Shown here: positions 43,738 to 52,660 of the stretch, piece after piece
Position numbering within the stretch: position 1 is the first letter of the stretch
Layout: every line of letters begins with the position of its first letter
Assembly (NCBI RefSeq): GCF_022026395.1
Contig: NZ_CP041767.1
Span: forward strand, 4,663,501-4,727,500
Direction: 5' to 3'
DNA from: Brevibacillus brevis
GTDB lineage: Bacteria; Bacillota; Bacilli; Brevibacillales; Brevibacillaceae
Length of the DNA stretch: 64,000 nucleotides
The notes under the pieces: generated by a model
What the model saw: only the letters and a program-made list of their open reading frames with translations
What the model was told of the DNA's origin: nothing
Databases searched by the model: none
Made by a program: the position numbers and the translations under genes

Positions 43738-44742
43738 CTATCGCAGTAAAAATCCGTCTTTCAGTGGGTCGGTAGGGTCAACGACAAATTGATGCAGACC
43801 TGTGATAAACGCCTTTCCTTCTATGCTCGGGATGACGGCCGGATAACTCCCCACCTGCGTGGTTGCTACCACCTTGCCGATAAACTGGCTTCCGACAATT
43901 CCTTCATGGACAAACGATTCTCCAAGAGCCAGCTTGCCTCGTGCATGCAAGGTGGCTACGCGAGCCGCAGTACCTGTACCGCATGGGGAGCGATCGATCT
44001 GCTTGTCGGCGAAAATCGTCACGTTGCGCAGGTCTGATCCTTCCACTCTCGGCTTATCCGAGATAATCACCCCGTAAATTCCTTTGAGCTCAGGCTCCAA
44101 CGGATGAACGACCTCCATTTTCGCCTCGATTTGTTCCTTGATTCGTCTGCCCCACTCTTGCAGCTCTGCCAATTGTTCAATATCCACCTGAACCCCGAGA
44201 TCATCCGCTTGTACTACTGCATAGAATGCTCCGCCAAAAGAAATGTCCACAGAAAAAGTACGTCCTCCCCACTCAATAGAAACGTCCTGTGCCAAAACAA
44301 AGGAGGGGACATTTTCAAACGAGACGGAATGAACCAGCGATTCTTTCACAGTGGCGTGTGCAATGATTCTTCCTGCCGGACTGTCAATCACAATACGCTC
44401 TGTTGAATCTTTTCGCCGAAGTATTCCAGTCTCAATGGCGGCCGTCACTACCGCAATGATTCCATGCCCGCACATTGTACTGTAGCCCTCGTTATGCATG
44501 AACAGCACTCCAAATGTCGCATCCGGGCTGACGGGCTCTGTTATGACACACCCGTACATACCATGATGCCCGCGCGGTTCATACATGAGTACGCGCCGGA
44601 TATGGTCCAGCTCCTCCCGAAAGTATCGTCGCTTCTCCAGAATCGTCTTGCCCGCGAGCGGTGGGATGCCGCCTGTTATGATGCGCAGCGGCTCCCCTCC
44701 GGTATGGGCCTCGATCGTCGTAAACAACTGATTGATGTGCAT
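43738..44742 (-). CDS. Proline racemase / 4-hydroxyproline epimerase family protein, copy 1
   Basis: The two catalytic cysteines of the racemase/epimerase type are both present: Cys91 in MCGHG and Cys254 in DRSPCGTGT. Trans-3-hydroxyproline dehydratases carry Thr at the second position, so this copy should be an epimerase or racemase. At 334 residues it is standard. The first cysteine motif reads MCGHGII, where copy 2 (47155-48180) reads MCGHDTIG. It is the last gene of the sigma-54 operon. It may act on a different proline derivative than copy 2. Confidence 0.82.
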   Translation of the reverse strand: MHINQLFTTIEAHTGGEPLRIITGGIPPLAGKTILEKRRYFREELDHIRRVLMYEPRGHHGMYGCVITEPVSPDATFGVLFMHNEGYSTMCGHGIIAVVTAAIETGILRRKDSTERIVIDSPAGRIIAHATVKESLVHSVSFENVPSFVLAQDVSIEWGGRTFSVDISFGGAFYAVVQADDLGVQVDIEQLAELQEWGRRIKEQIEAKMEVVHPLEPELKGIYGVIISDKPRVEGSDLRNVTIFADKQIDRSPCGTGTAARVATLHARGKLALGESFVHEGIVGSQFIGKVVATTQVGSYPAVIPSIEGKAFITGLHQFVVDPTDPLKDGFLLR

Positions 44743-44784
44743 GACATCCTCACCTTTTTATGCGATTGGCAATTATTTGATGGA

Positions 44785-46224
44785 TCACCACGCGTATTTG
44801 ATCGCGCATGTTTTCGTTGTACTGTAGAAATCAAGCGCCGCCTGACCCTGCTCCCGTGTATGTGAGCTGGACAGCTTCATGCCGCCAAATGGAGCCTGGT
44901 ATTCTACACCTGCCGTCTCCTGATTGACCCGAACCATCCCCGCCTGCGCCACATCCAAGAAGCGGTGGGCACTCGCCAAATCTCGGGTGAACAGCGAAGC
45001 GCTCAGTCCGTACACGGACTGGTTGCACAGCTGCACCGCCTCGTCAAAACCGTCTGCTGTCAAAAGCACAGCCAATGGTCCGAACACTTCCTCCTGAACG
45101 AGGCGATGATCGGCAGCGACACCCTCGACAATTTGGGGACGGATGTAATAGCCTTGCTCCTCTTTTGCATATGAGGGGCTTTGGGCAATGACTGACGCTT
45201 CCTCATTCGCCAAGGCGATGTATTGCCCAACCGTCTCAAACTGTGCAGCCGAGGCAACAGGACCCAAATACGCTTCCAGATCACTGGCATCTCCTACCCG
45301 GCATGTCTCCATAGCTGATTTCAATCGCTCGACCAGTGGCTGATAGATCGCCTTCTCTACAATGATCCTGCTAGTTGCCGTACATTTTTGACCAGCCGAT
45401 CGAAACGCGCCACTGAGCAAAATCGGAACAGTTTTATCCAGATCAGCATCAGCCAAAATGACTGCCGCATTTTTTCCGCCCATTTCGGTTTGATATTTCA
45501 TATTGCGACCCGCGCATGCGATAGCAATCTGTCTGCCTGTTTCCGATGAGCCAGTAAAGCTGACTGCATCGACTTCGGCTTCATTCGTGAGTGTATTTCC
45601 GATCTCTCGGCCCTTGCCAATCACCAGATTCAGCACACCCGCAGGCAGCTTCGTTTCCGCAAATATTTCAGCCAGTCGTGTCGCCGTGAGCGAGCCATTT
45701 TCCGCTGGCTTCCAGATGACTGTGTTCCCGCAAATGAGTGCAGGGGCGATTTTCCAGATGGGGATCGCAACAGGAAAGTTCCATGGTGTGATGACCGCCA
45801 CGACTCCGAGTGGGACACGACGGCTGTATTGCAGAACATTCGTATCTGAAGAAGGAATCAGGTTGCCGTTGGAACGCATCCCCTCTCCAGCATAATAGCG
45901 CAACAGACTGACCCCGCGCGCCACTTCTCCGCGCATCTCGCCAAGCTGCTTGCCCATTTCCCGGCTTGCCAGCTGTGCCAAGCTATCTGCATTTGCTTCT
46001 AATGTGGCAGCCATTTGAAAAAGGATTTCGCCACGAGCCGCCCCCGTTTGTTTTGCCCAACCGATCTGTGCCGCACGAGCTGCCTGTTCAGCGGCAAAAA
46101 CATGTGACCGATCAGACAGATGCAGAACGCCGACTTCTTCTGTGATACGCGACGGGTTTTTGACCGTTAGTTCCTTCCCTGACGGCGTCATCCATTCGCC
46201 GCCAATCCAGTTTTTGCTGTGCAT
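44785..46224 (-). CDS. Aldehyde dehydrogenase, probable alpha-ketoglutarate semialdehyde dehydrogenase
   Basis: NAD(P)-dependent aldehyde dehydrogenase: VITPWNFPVAIPIWK near 143, FTGSSETGR near 225, the general base in TEMGGKNAAV near 250, and the nucleophile in GQKCTATSR near 285. In the hydroxyproline pathway this step oxidises 2,5-dioxopentanoate to 2-oxoglutarate, and the DapA-family gene next to it would supply that substrate. ATG 46224 has GGGAGG upstream. Family assignment is certain; the substrate is inferred from neighbours. Confidence 0.82.
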   Translation of the reverse strand: MHSKNWIGGEWMTPSGKELTVKNPSRITEEVGVLHLSDRSHVFAAEQAARAAQIGWAKQTGAARGEILFQMAATLEANADSLAQLASREMGKQLGEMRGEVARGVSLLRYYAGEGMRSNGNLIPSSDTNVLQYSRRVPLGVVAVITPWNFPVAIPIWKIAPALICGNTVIWKPAENGSLTATRLAEIFAETKLPAGVLNLVIGKGREIGNTLTNEAEVDAVSFTGSSETGRQIAIACAGRNMKYQTEMGGKNAAVILADADLDKTVPILLSGAFRSAGQKCTATSRIIVEKAIYQPLVERLKSAMETCRVGDASDLEAYLGPVASAAQFETVGQYIALANEEASVIAQSPSYAKEEQGYYIRPQIVEGVAADHRLVQEEVFGPLAVLLTADGFDEAVQLCNQSVYGLSASLFTRDLASAHRFLDVAQAGMVRVNQETAGVEYQAPFGGMKLSSSHTREQGQAALDFYSTTKTCAIKYAW

Positions 46225-46238
46225 CCTGCCCACCTCCC

Positions 46239-47123
46239 TTATCGTCCACTTGCAGCGCCGACTGCGTAGTCAAACGCCTTTTTAATGCCTGCATAATATT
46301 CTTCAGACAGCGGCAGACGTGGCGGACGAGTCGGTCCCACCGGGAAATTCGCCAGCTCCATCATGTATTTGATCGACTGTACCAATTGTGGACTCGCATC
46401 ATAGTGGAACAGCGGCAACAAACGACGATAAAGCGCTTGTGCTTCGCCGAGCTTGCCTGCCCGTGCAAGACGGAACAGCTCCACACCTTCTTTCGGCAGC
46501 GCATTCGGCACACCCGAAATCCAACCTGTCGCCCCAATCAAGCCGCCCTCCATGACGAGATCATCTACACCGACCATAACTTCCAGATCCGTCTGGGCGA
46601 GAATGTCCTGCATGCGGCGCACGTCGCCGGAGAATTCTTTCACAGCGACGATATTTTCGAACTTCGCCAGTCTTCCCAAAATGTCCGGTGTCAGGTCGAT
46701 TTTGTAGTCGTGAGGATTGTTATAGGCAATAATCGGAAGCCCGACAGTGTTCAGTGCCTCGTAGTGAGCAAACACTTCATTTTCCAATGGCTTGTAGTTA
46801 ATCGGAGGCAAGGCCATCACGCCTGCTGCTCCCGCATCCTTGGAGAATTGCACCCATTCCACTGCTTGGCGGGTAGACGGTGCAGCAGATCCTACGACTA
46901 CCGGAACTCTACCTTTTGCGGCAGCGATCACGGTATGAATGACTTTTGCCCGCTCCTCTCCTGTCATTGTCGCGTATTCCCCCAGCGAACCCGACGGAAC
47001 CAGTCCGTCTACTCCCTCCTGAATCAACCAGTCACACAATTCCGCCAAACGTTTGTAATCCACCTCATAATCGTTTGTAAACGGCGTGACAATCGCCACG
47101 TACACTCCTTCAAATCTTGCCAT
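46239..47123 (-). CDS. DapA family enzyme, probable pyrroline-4-hydroxy-2-carboxylate deaminase
   Basis: A class I Schiff-base TIM barrel: GSLGEYATMTGEER near 45, the active tyrosine in IAYNNPHDYK near 135, and the lysine in VAVKEFSGD near 162. The residues match the non-lysine branch of the family, and its place between the racemase and the ketoglutarate semialdehyde dehydrogenase fits the deaminase that turns 1-pyrroline-4-hydroxy-2-carboxylate into 2,5-dioxopentanoate and ammonia. ATG 47123 is seven bases from AGAGGAG; ATG 47129 is an alternative. Confidence 0.8.
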   Translation of the reverse strand: MARFEGVYVAIVTPFTNDYEVDYKRLAELCDWLIQEGVDGLVPSGSLGEYATMTGEERAKVIHTVIAAAKGRVPVVVGSAAPSTRQAVEWVQFSKDAGAAGVMALPPINYKPLENEVFAHYEALNTVGLPIIAYNNPHDYKIDLTPDILGRLAKFENIVAVKEFSGDVRRMQDILAQTDLEVMVGVDDLVMEGGLIGATGWISGVPNALPKEGVELFRLARAGKLGEAQALYRRLLPLFHYDASPQLVQSIKYMMELANFPVGPTRPPRLPLSEEYYAGIKKAFDYAVGAASGR

Positions 47124-47154
47124 TTTCATTCTCCTCTCCCATTTGGGTTTTGTT

Positions 47155-48180
47155 TTAATGATCAGTGGCGGCTGGGATGAGCAAAAAACCATTCGCCAGC
47201 TCGTCTTCCGGATTGTAAAAAATCGTATGTTTGCCCATCAGCCAGGCCGAGCCTGCAATTCGGGTGATGACAGCAGGTAGCCCCCCTTCCTCCGTCACCT
47301 GTAGCACTCTTCCTGTAAACAGAGAACCGACGATACTCTCGTGCACAAACGGTTCGTCTATCCCGATCTCCCCTTTGGCAAACAAAGTCGCCAGCTTGGC
47401 GGAAGTGCCTGTTCCACATGGCGATCGGTCTATTCCGCCCGGCGGTACGACGACGGTATTTTTCACATCCGCTCCCGGATTGTCTGGAGCCGTATAGAAC
47501 TCCACATGGGTCAGTCCGCGAATAAACGGCTTCGCTGGATGAACGATCTCCATCGCCTGATTAATCGCTTTTCGAATCGTAACGGCCGTATCGACAATGG
47601 TGGATGCATGGGCTGGCGTCAGTTCGAGATGGAGCTTGCGTGCATCGGTGATGGCATAAAAGTTTCCACCGTACGCAATATCGCAGGTCACCGCTCCAAT
47701 TCCTTCTACTTCAACAGTCACATCTTTTTGATAGAGGAAGGCTGGAATGTTCACAAATGATACTTCCTTTGCTTTCCCTCCCTCTACCCGTATATCTACC
47801 TCGACCAATCCTGCTGGGGTATCGAGCGTTAGCCTTGTCAGCGGCTCCGTCACGGGGATCATGCCTGTCTCTACCAGAGCGGTACATAGACCGATCGTAT
47901 CGTGGCCACACATCGGCAAGTATCCGCCTGTCTCGATATAGATCACTCCTACATCCGCATCTGGATGGCATGGATCAACGATCAAGGCCCCGGACATCAC
48001 ATCATGCCCGCGCGGCTCATACATCAAAAACGTGCGAATCCAGTCGTACTCGTCCTTCATCTGGAGCATTTTTTCTCCCATCGTGGTTCCGGTAAGCTTT
48101 GGCAGACCACTGATTACCGTGCGGGTAGGGTTTCCCCCGGTATGTGTGTCAATGGTGGTAAACACCCTCGTTGCTTTCAT
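47155..48180 (-). CDS. Proline racemase / 4-hydroxyproline 2-epimerase family protein, copy 2
   Basis: Catalytic cysteines Cys91 (MCGHDTIG) and Cys255 ([12 protein letters not shown]) are both present, the arrangement of hydroxyproline 2-epimerases that convert trans-4-hydroxy-L-proline to cis-4-hydroxy-D-proline. 341 residues. The start ATG overlaps the stop of the FAD oxidase gene as ATGA, so the epimerase and the D-amino acid oxidising enzyme are made in step. This is the better candidate for the pathway's first enzyme. Confidence 0.85.
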   Translation of the reverse strand: MKATRVFTTIDTHTGGNPTRTVISGLPKLTGTTMGEKMLQMKDEYDWIRTFLMYEPRGHDVMSGALIVDPCHPDADVGVIYIETGGYLPMCGHDTIGLCTALVETGMIPVTEPLTRLTLDTPAGLVEVDIRVEGGKAKEVSFVNIPAFLYQKDVTVEVEGIGAVTCDIAYGGNFYAITDARKLHLELTPAHASTIVDTAVTIRKAINQAMEIVHPAKPFIRGLTHVEFYTAPDNPGADVKNTVVVPPGGIDRSPCGTGTSAKLATLFAKGEIGIDEPFVHESIVGSLFTGRVLQVTEEGGLPAVITRIAGSAWLMGKHTIFYNPEDELANGFLLIPAATDH

Positions 48181-49370
48181 GGATGCAACACTCCTTTTTT
48201 CGTAAACCGGTCCAAGCGCAGCGGCTCTGTCGGAATGATTGTGTCTGTCTGATCGATCAGCATCTCGGACACCAGCTTGCCTGTGACGGCAGCCAGACTG
48301 ATTCCATCTCCTTCATGACCAGCCGCGATAAAGTAACCGGGTACTTCCTCTACGCGAGAAATAATTGGCAAGTGATCCTCTGTCCACGGGCGCAAACCGC
48401 AATAGGTGCGGATGATGGCGAAGTCTGCGATCTTCGGGTAAAAGCGCAGTGCTCTTCTCGCCATGCATCTGATTACATTCAGATCAATCCGCGTGTCGAA
48501 GCCCACAAACTGACGACTGGAGCCAATCAAGAAGTTCTGGCTTTCTGTCGGTTCAAAAACGAGCGCGACTCCGTACTTCTCTGTCTCCTCGTCTACTTGT
48601 CGCACGCCGCCAAACTTCGAGATGAGATAGCCGAACTCCATCACCTTTCGTACGCCGACAGGCATCTGTCTCGAGGCGACGATCAAATGCCCTTTGCGCG
48701 GAACAATCGGAATGTCAACCCCGACCATTTGGCCAATGACTGGCGCCCACACCCCCGCTGCGTTGACGACCTGCTTGGCTGTCATGCTGCCTGTACCAAG
48801 CCCGATGTGAAACGTTCCCGTCGCCTGATCACGTCTGAGCGACTTAACCTCTGTACGCCGCATAATCCTCGCTCCATGCTTTTTCGCTTCTTCAAACAGG
48901 GCAAAGGTCAGCATGTACGGATTGACGGTGGAATCGGTGGCGCACTCCAAGCCTCCCAGCAAGTCGTCTGCAAAGTAAGGCGACTCCTGCCGAATATCCG
49001 CCCTATCCAGCATCCGAAACGGCAATCCTGCTTCTTTTTGCCGTCGCACCCATTCATGAGCGGCTTCCATCTCAGCCTCAGATTCGCAGACGAGAATGCT
49101 CCCCGGTGCCCGATATTCAAACGTATGGCCCAGCTCCCGGCTTAGCTGATCAACGAGCATCTGGCTTTTCAGGGACATCTGACTGTCAAAGCCGGGGTCC
49201 TTGTCGATCGCCAAAATATTTCCGTCACAGCGCGAGGACGTCCCCGATGCCAGCTCGCTTTTTTCCAGGACAACGACATCCAATCCAGCCTTCGCAGCGT
49301 AATACGCAATCGCCGCGCCGATGATGCCACCGCCGATTACCGCAATCTGCGCATGGGTTTGTACTGTCAT
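48177..49370 (-). CDS. FAD-dependent D-amino acid dehydrogenase subunit (D-hydroxyproline dehydrogenase, beta-type)
   Basis: A DAO-fold flavoprotein: the N-terminal dinucleotide motif IAVIGGGIIGAAIAYY with glycines at 13, 15 and 18, a VVNAAGVWA block near 215, and the C-terminal flavin region GLRPWTEDHLPII and GHEGDGISLAAVTGKL. Subunits of this type pair with a 2Fe-2S protein and an FAD/NAD subunit in proline and D-hydroxyproline dehydrogenases; those partners are encoded at 59620-61426. ATG 49370 follows GAGGAGAATCAGC. First gene of a sigma-54 operon. Confidence 0.85.
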   Translation of the reverse strand: MTVQTHAQIAVIGGGIIGAAIAYYAAKAGLDVVVLEKSELASGTSSRCDGNILAIDKDPGFDSQMSLKSQMLVDQLSRELGHTFEYRAPGSILVCESEAEMEAAHEWVRRQKEAGLPFRMLDRADIRQESPYFADDLLGGLECATDSTVNPYMLTFALFEEAKKHGARIMRRTEVKSLRRDQATGTFHIGLGTGSMTAKQVVNAAGVWAPVIGQMVGVDIPIVPRKGHLIVASRQMPVGVRKVMEFGYLISKFGGVRQVDEETEKYGVALVFEPTESQNFLIGSSRQFVGFDTRIDLNVIRCMARRALRFYPKIADFAIIRTYCGLRPWTEDHLPIISRVEEVPGYFIAAGHEGDGISLAAVTGKLVSEMLIDQTDTIIPTEPLRLDRFTKKGVLHP

Positions 49371-49423
49371 GCTGATTCTCCTCAAATGCGTATTCTGCTA
49401 CTCTCTTACTTCTTTTTTGTTTT

Positions 49424-49439
49424 TGCAAAAGCCATGCCA
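49424..49439 (-). promoter_or_regulatory. Sigma-54 promoter 1 (hydroxyproline catabolic operon)
   Basis: Minus strand TGGCATGGCTTTTGCA: GG and GC ten bases apart, 10 of 11 consensus positions. A transcript start near 49412 leaves a leader of about 42 bases. Confidence 0.8.
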
Positions 49440-49481
49440 ATCGTTCCAAGCGAGATTCTCAAAACATTTCGTCTAAATTCT

Positions 49482-49509
49482 TTGACAACGAAAAGAGCGA
49501 ATGTATAAT
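49482..49509 (+). promoter_or_regulatory. Sigma-A promoter of the sigma-54 activator gene
   Basis: TTGACA (49482-49487), 16-base spacer, TATAAT (49504-49509): both hexamers are perfect consensus. Transcription should start near 49516. Confidence 0.8.
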
Positions 49510-49521
49510 AAATGAGAAAAT

Positions 49522-49545
49522 GTTCAAAATTTTATACACTTGAAC
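49522..49545. promoter_or_regulatory. Candidate upstream activator site
   Basis: GTTCAA and TTGAAC arms with a 12-base spacer, about 100 bases upstream of sigma-54 promoter 1 and in the activator's own leader. I did not find it at the other three promoters, so it is tentative. Confidence 0.3.
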
Positions 49546-49562
49546 GACCTCTTTTAAAAGGG

Positions 49563-51272
49563 ATGATCACGTTGAATCACAAACTTCCTGCCTTAACCGA
49601 GTTGATACAGACAAACATGCGGATTTTCAACGATCAAGAGCTTCTCCCTCCTCAGTTGGACGAAACCATTCCTGTATTTGCCCAGCGTCAAACCAACTGG
49701 TATGTCGCCGATTCCTCTCATTTCACCGCCCATTTGACGATCGATTGCACACAAGCCCCTTGGGAACCAACTGCTGTGACGATACTGGATTCAACATTAG
49801 CCGATGCCATCCGTCTGCTAGCTACTCACAACTACCTCCTGATCGAAAAACAGCCTGGAGTCCCTGTCGGCTACCTTCATCGAGGTGCAGTCATGCAAGC
49901 CATTTTTTCCTCGTACGAGATCTTGGAAGCGTATTTCGAGACGATGATCAAAACCATGGATGCCTCCATATCGGTCATCGATGAAAAAGCGCGTGTGATG
50001 GTTTGGACAGAAGGCGCTGAACGAATCTTTTCCTTGAAAGCAAAAGAAACGATTGGTCGCCCGATCACCGAATTTTTCCCGCTCGAAATGCTCGAAACAC
50101 TCAAATCTCTGCAAAGCGGACAGTCTCTCTACCGTCATCAGCATCAGCCACGTGAGGATCTCGTCGTGCTCATCAATACCAATCCGATCTATTTGCATGA
50201 CAAAATCATCGGTGCTGTTGCGGCGGAAACCGACATCACGAGCCAAGTCCGACTGAACCAGGAGCTGTTGAACGCCAATAAAAAAGTGAATCACTTGCAG
50301 CAAGAAATGGCGAAGCTCAGTCCGACGCCCGATCCATTTGCACAGATCAAGGGAACGAGCCTCCCCATTCGCCATATCAAGTCCATGATCCAAAAGCTCA
50401 GTGCTACACAAGCAACCGTCTTGATCACAGGGGAAAGCGGCGTCGGCAAGGAGCTTTTCGCCAAAGCCGTGCATGATGTGCGGGAAGGCTCCAATGCGCC
50501 CTTTATCGCCATCAACTGCGGCGCAATTTCGCCTACTTTGTTTGAAAGCGAGCTGTTCGGATACGAGAAAGGTGCCTTTTCTGGTGCGGATCAAAAAGGA
50601 AAAAAGGGAATGATTGAGCTGGCACGTGGAGGAACGCTGTTTCTCGACGAGGTAGGAGAAATGCCGCTCGATATGCAAGTGAAGCTGCTTCGCGTGCTTC
50701 AAGAGAAAAAGTATTATTCGGTCGGAGGGACCAAGCAGATTGAGGCGGATTTCCGCGTGGTTGCCGCCACGAATAAAAATTTGGAGGAGGTAGTGAAGGA
50801 AGGGAAGTTTCGCCAAGACTTGTTCTATCGGCTCAATGTCGTGACGCTAAAAATTCCTCCACTTCGAGAACGCATTGAAGATACGATTGAGCTCGCCCAC
50901 TTTTTTCTCTATGAATTCTCTTTACGTTACAACCGACCCATTCATGCCATCTCGCAAAATGTGATGCAAAACTTGCTTCAATACGACTGGCCAGGCAACA
51001 TTCGCGAGCTGCGAAATGCCATTGAACGATTGGTAGTATTTGCGACAGACGGCATTATCAAAGAAGAAGATTTGCCGTATTCCTTGCAAGGTCAGACGAA
51101 ACAGGTACCGATTGAGCTCCCGCCTGATCTCTTTTCCTTGCAAGAGGAAATCGAGGCACACGAGCGCCGTGTCATATTGCGCGCCATCGAGCTGGAAAAC
51201 GGCAACAAGCAAGCCGCTGCGAAAAGACTTGGCATATCGCGAGCCACTCTGTATAACAAATTGGGGAAGTAA
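49563..51272 (+). CDS. Sigma-54-dependent activator, PAS-AAA-Fis architecture
   Basis: About 569 residues. An N-terminal part of unknown fold (1-125) and a PAS sensor (about 135-250, SISVIDEKARVMVWTEGAERIFSL only partly quoted: SVIDEKARVMVWTEGAERIF) precede the AAA+ domain (from about 275). Walker A is GESGVGKELFAKAVH near 289; the sigma-54 contact loop reads GAFSGAD, with serine in place of the usual threonine; GGTLFLDEVGEM is Walker B. The Fis-type helix-turn-helix (NKQAAAKRLGISRATLYNKLG) ends the chain. The start is placed after the promoter; a TTG nine bases later is possible. It is the evident activator of the four sigma-54 promoters here. Confidence 0.87.
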   Translation: MITLNHKLPALTELIQTNMRIFNDQELLPPQLDETIPVFAQRQTNWYVADSSHFTAHLTIDCTQAPWEPTAVTILDSTLADAIRLLATHNYLLIEKQPGVPVGYLHRGAVMQAIFSSYEILEAYFETMIKTMDASISVIDEKARVMVWTEGAERIFSLKAKETIGRPITEFFPLEMLETLKSLQSGQSLYRHQHQPREDLVVLINTNPIYLHDKIIGAVAAETDITSQVRLNQELLNANKKVNHLQQEMAKLSPTPDPFAQIKGTSLPIRHIKSMIQKLSATQATVLITGESGVGKELFAKAVHDVREGSNAPFIAINCGAISPTLFESELFGYEKGAFSGADQKGKKGMIELARGGTLFLDEVGEMPLDMQVKLLRVLQEKKYYSVGGTKQIEADFRVVAATNKNLEEVVKEGKFRQDLFYRLNVVTLKIPPLRERIEDTIELAHFFLYEFSLRYNRPIHAISQNVMQNLLQYDWPGNIRELRNAIERLVVFATDGIIKEEDLPYSLQGQTKQVPIELPPDLFSLQEEIEAHERRVILRAIELENGNKQAAAKRLGISRATLYNKLGK

Positions 51273-51305
51273 AAAAACGTTGTCCTTTAGCGGTTGTGCA
51301 TGGGG

Positions 51306-51384
51306 AAGCCCTGCCACATGTTTTCCAGTCGCCTGTATCCTCTCTTCGTTCGGGCGGTCTCCTTCCAAACATGTAACAGGGCTT
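51306..51384. terminator. Long inverted repeat at convergent gene ends
   Basis: Arms 51306-51323 and 51367-51384 (AAGCCCTG..ACATGTTT with AAACATGT..CAGGGCTT) between the activator gene and a small minus-strand ORF. No long T tract, so termination is likely but not certain. Confidence 0.5.
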
Positions 51385-51392
51385 TCGAGCTG

Positions 51393-51536
51393 TTAGGTAT
51401 TCTTCCAACTTTCAAACCGTTTTTGCGGCTCGTCAAGGTGGCTTTTCTGTACTAGCTGATCATCTTGAGTAATCGAAACATGATCGTGTAGCATTTTTGC
51501 TTCATTTTGAAGACTCAATGATCGCGAGTTGTTCAT
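51393..51536 (-). CDS. Possible small protein, 47 aa
   Basis: An open frame reading MNNSRSLSLQNEAKMLHDHV and ending DEPQKRFESWKNT, hydrophilic and helical, with normal codon use. The purine-rich AAGAAGGAAG sits very close to the ATG, so initiation would be weak. No homologue known to me. It is bounded by an inverted repeat downstream and palindromic element C upstream. Confidence 0.35.
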   Translation of the reverse strand: MNNSRSLSLQNEAKMLHDHVSITQDDQLVQKSHLDEPQKRFESWKNT

Positions 51537-51584
51537 CTTCCTTCTTGGATCGACTTGCAATCATGTTTTACAAAAGCCGCGTAA

Positions 51585-51783
51585 GAAGAAGCGGATTTCC
51601 AGTCCAAGCGCCTCTGGAGCCCGCCCCAGCTCCGGAATGAATGGCGGGGAATTTCAGCTTCACTTATGGAATACCTCTTCGAAACTTCTACGTTTGAAGC
51701 GCTCCCGCCATTCATTCCGGAGCGGACAGTATCCACCCCTTGCGGGGCGTAGGCCGAAGCGTAGACTGGAAATACGCTTCTTC
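51585..51783. repeat. Large nested palindromic element C (family with 14692-14887)
   Basis: Outer arms 51585-51604 and 51764-51783 match at 19 of 20 positions; inner arms 51630-51648 and 51704-51722 are perfect over 19 bases. The outer right arm GACTGGAAATACGCTTCTTC is nearly the same as that of element B. The rest of 51273-51943 holds a convergent inverted repeat and two possible small ORFs. Confidence 0.7.
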
Positions 51784-51802
51784 CCTCCACTACAGCCGCT
51801 TT

Positions 51803-51898
51803 TTACACAAAAACACACGCCAACGCAAACAAAAATCTGGAAACCTTCGCCCCTCTTTAGGCGGCAACACCTCAGACAAAATACGGATCAATTCCATG
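51803..51898 (-). CDS. Possible small membrane peptide at the end of the liv-type operon, 31 aa
   Basis: MELIRILSEVLPPKEGRRFP followed by a hydrophobic tail FLFALACVFV. It has a strong ribosome binding site, AAAGGAGGAATCAACC, and starts 45 bases after the last transporter gene. It may be a real small membrane protein, or the stub of a gene cut by element C, whose arm lies 20 bases further on. Confidence 0.4.
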
Positions 51899-51943
51899 GT
51901 TGATTCCTCCTTTGTCGTCGGGCATGTAAGCAGTGCACGAGGC

Positions 51944-52660
51944 CTACGCACCCAAATACGCCTTGACGATCGAATCGTCTGCCCTGAGAACGTCTGCCTT
52001 ATTTTCCATGACGATTCGCCCTGTCTCCATTACATAGCCGCGATGAGCAAGCTTCAACGCTGCCTTGGCATTTTGTTCGATCAAAAGGATCGTCGTGCCT
52101 TGCCTGTTTATTTCCCTGATGATATTCATGATCTCAACCACAATAATCGGGGCGAGTCCCATCGACGGCTCATCTAGCATCAAGAGCTTTGGACGTGCCA
52201 TAAGACCGCGACAGATTGCGAGCATTTGCTGCTCGCCTCCGCTCAGCGTTCCTCCCATTTGTTCACTCCGCTCCTTCAATCGGGGGAACAGCGTGAAAGC
52301 CTGCTCAATCCCCTCTGCCATAACTGCCTTCTCTTTTCTCTGTGTAAAACCGCCTAGCTCCAAATTTTCACGCACGGTCAAACCAGAAAAAATCCGCCTG
52401 CCTTCTGGTACATGGATGATGCCTGCCTCGACAATTTGGTGAGGGGCCCAACCCACGAGACTCTGTCCATGAAGCAAGACGTCTCCACGGCTTGGTCGAA
52501 CGATTCCGGAAATCGTTTTGAGTGTTGTGCTCTTGCCCGCACCATTGCTGCCTAGCAGTGCGACAATCTCTCCTTCATGCACGTGCAGGTCGATGCCTTT
52601 AAGCGCTTCAATTTTACCGTAAAACGAATGAATTCCGCTGATTGTCAAAAGTGGTGTCAT
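51944..52660 (-). CDS. livF: Branched-chain/hydrophobic amino acid ABC importer ATPase, LivF type
   Basis: Walker A LGSNGAGKSTTLKTISG near 34, signature LSGGEQQMLAICRGL near 137, Walker B LLMLDEPSMGLAP near 157. 238 residues, standard for LivF. It overlaps livG by four bases. Part of a six-gene sigma-54 operon that most likely imports hydroxyproline or hydroxyproline peptides. Confidence 0.88.
   Translation of the reverse strand: MTPLLTISGIHSFYGKIEALKGIDLHVHEGEIVALLGSNGAGKSTTLKTISGIVRPSRGDVLLHGQSLVGWAPHQIVEAGIIHVPEGRRIFSGLTVRENLELGGFTQRKEKAVMAEGIEQAFTLFPRLKERSEQMGGTLSGGEQQMLAICRGLMARPKLLMLDEPSMGLAPIIVVEIMNIIREINRQGTTILLIEQNAKAALKLAHRGYVMETGRIVMENKADVLRADDSIVKAYLGA

Noticed and set aside
43738..44742. 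Trans-3-hydroxyproline dehydratase
   Set aside because: The second catalytic position is Cys254, not the Thr found in the dehydratases.
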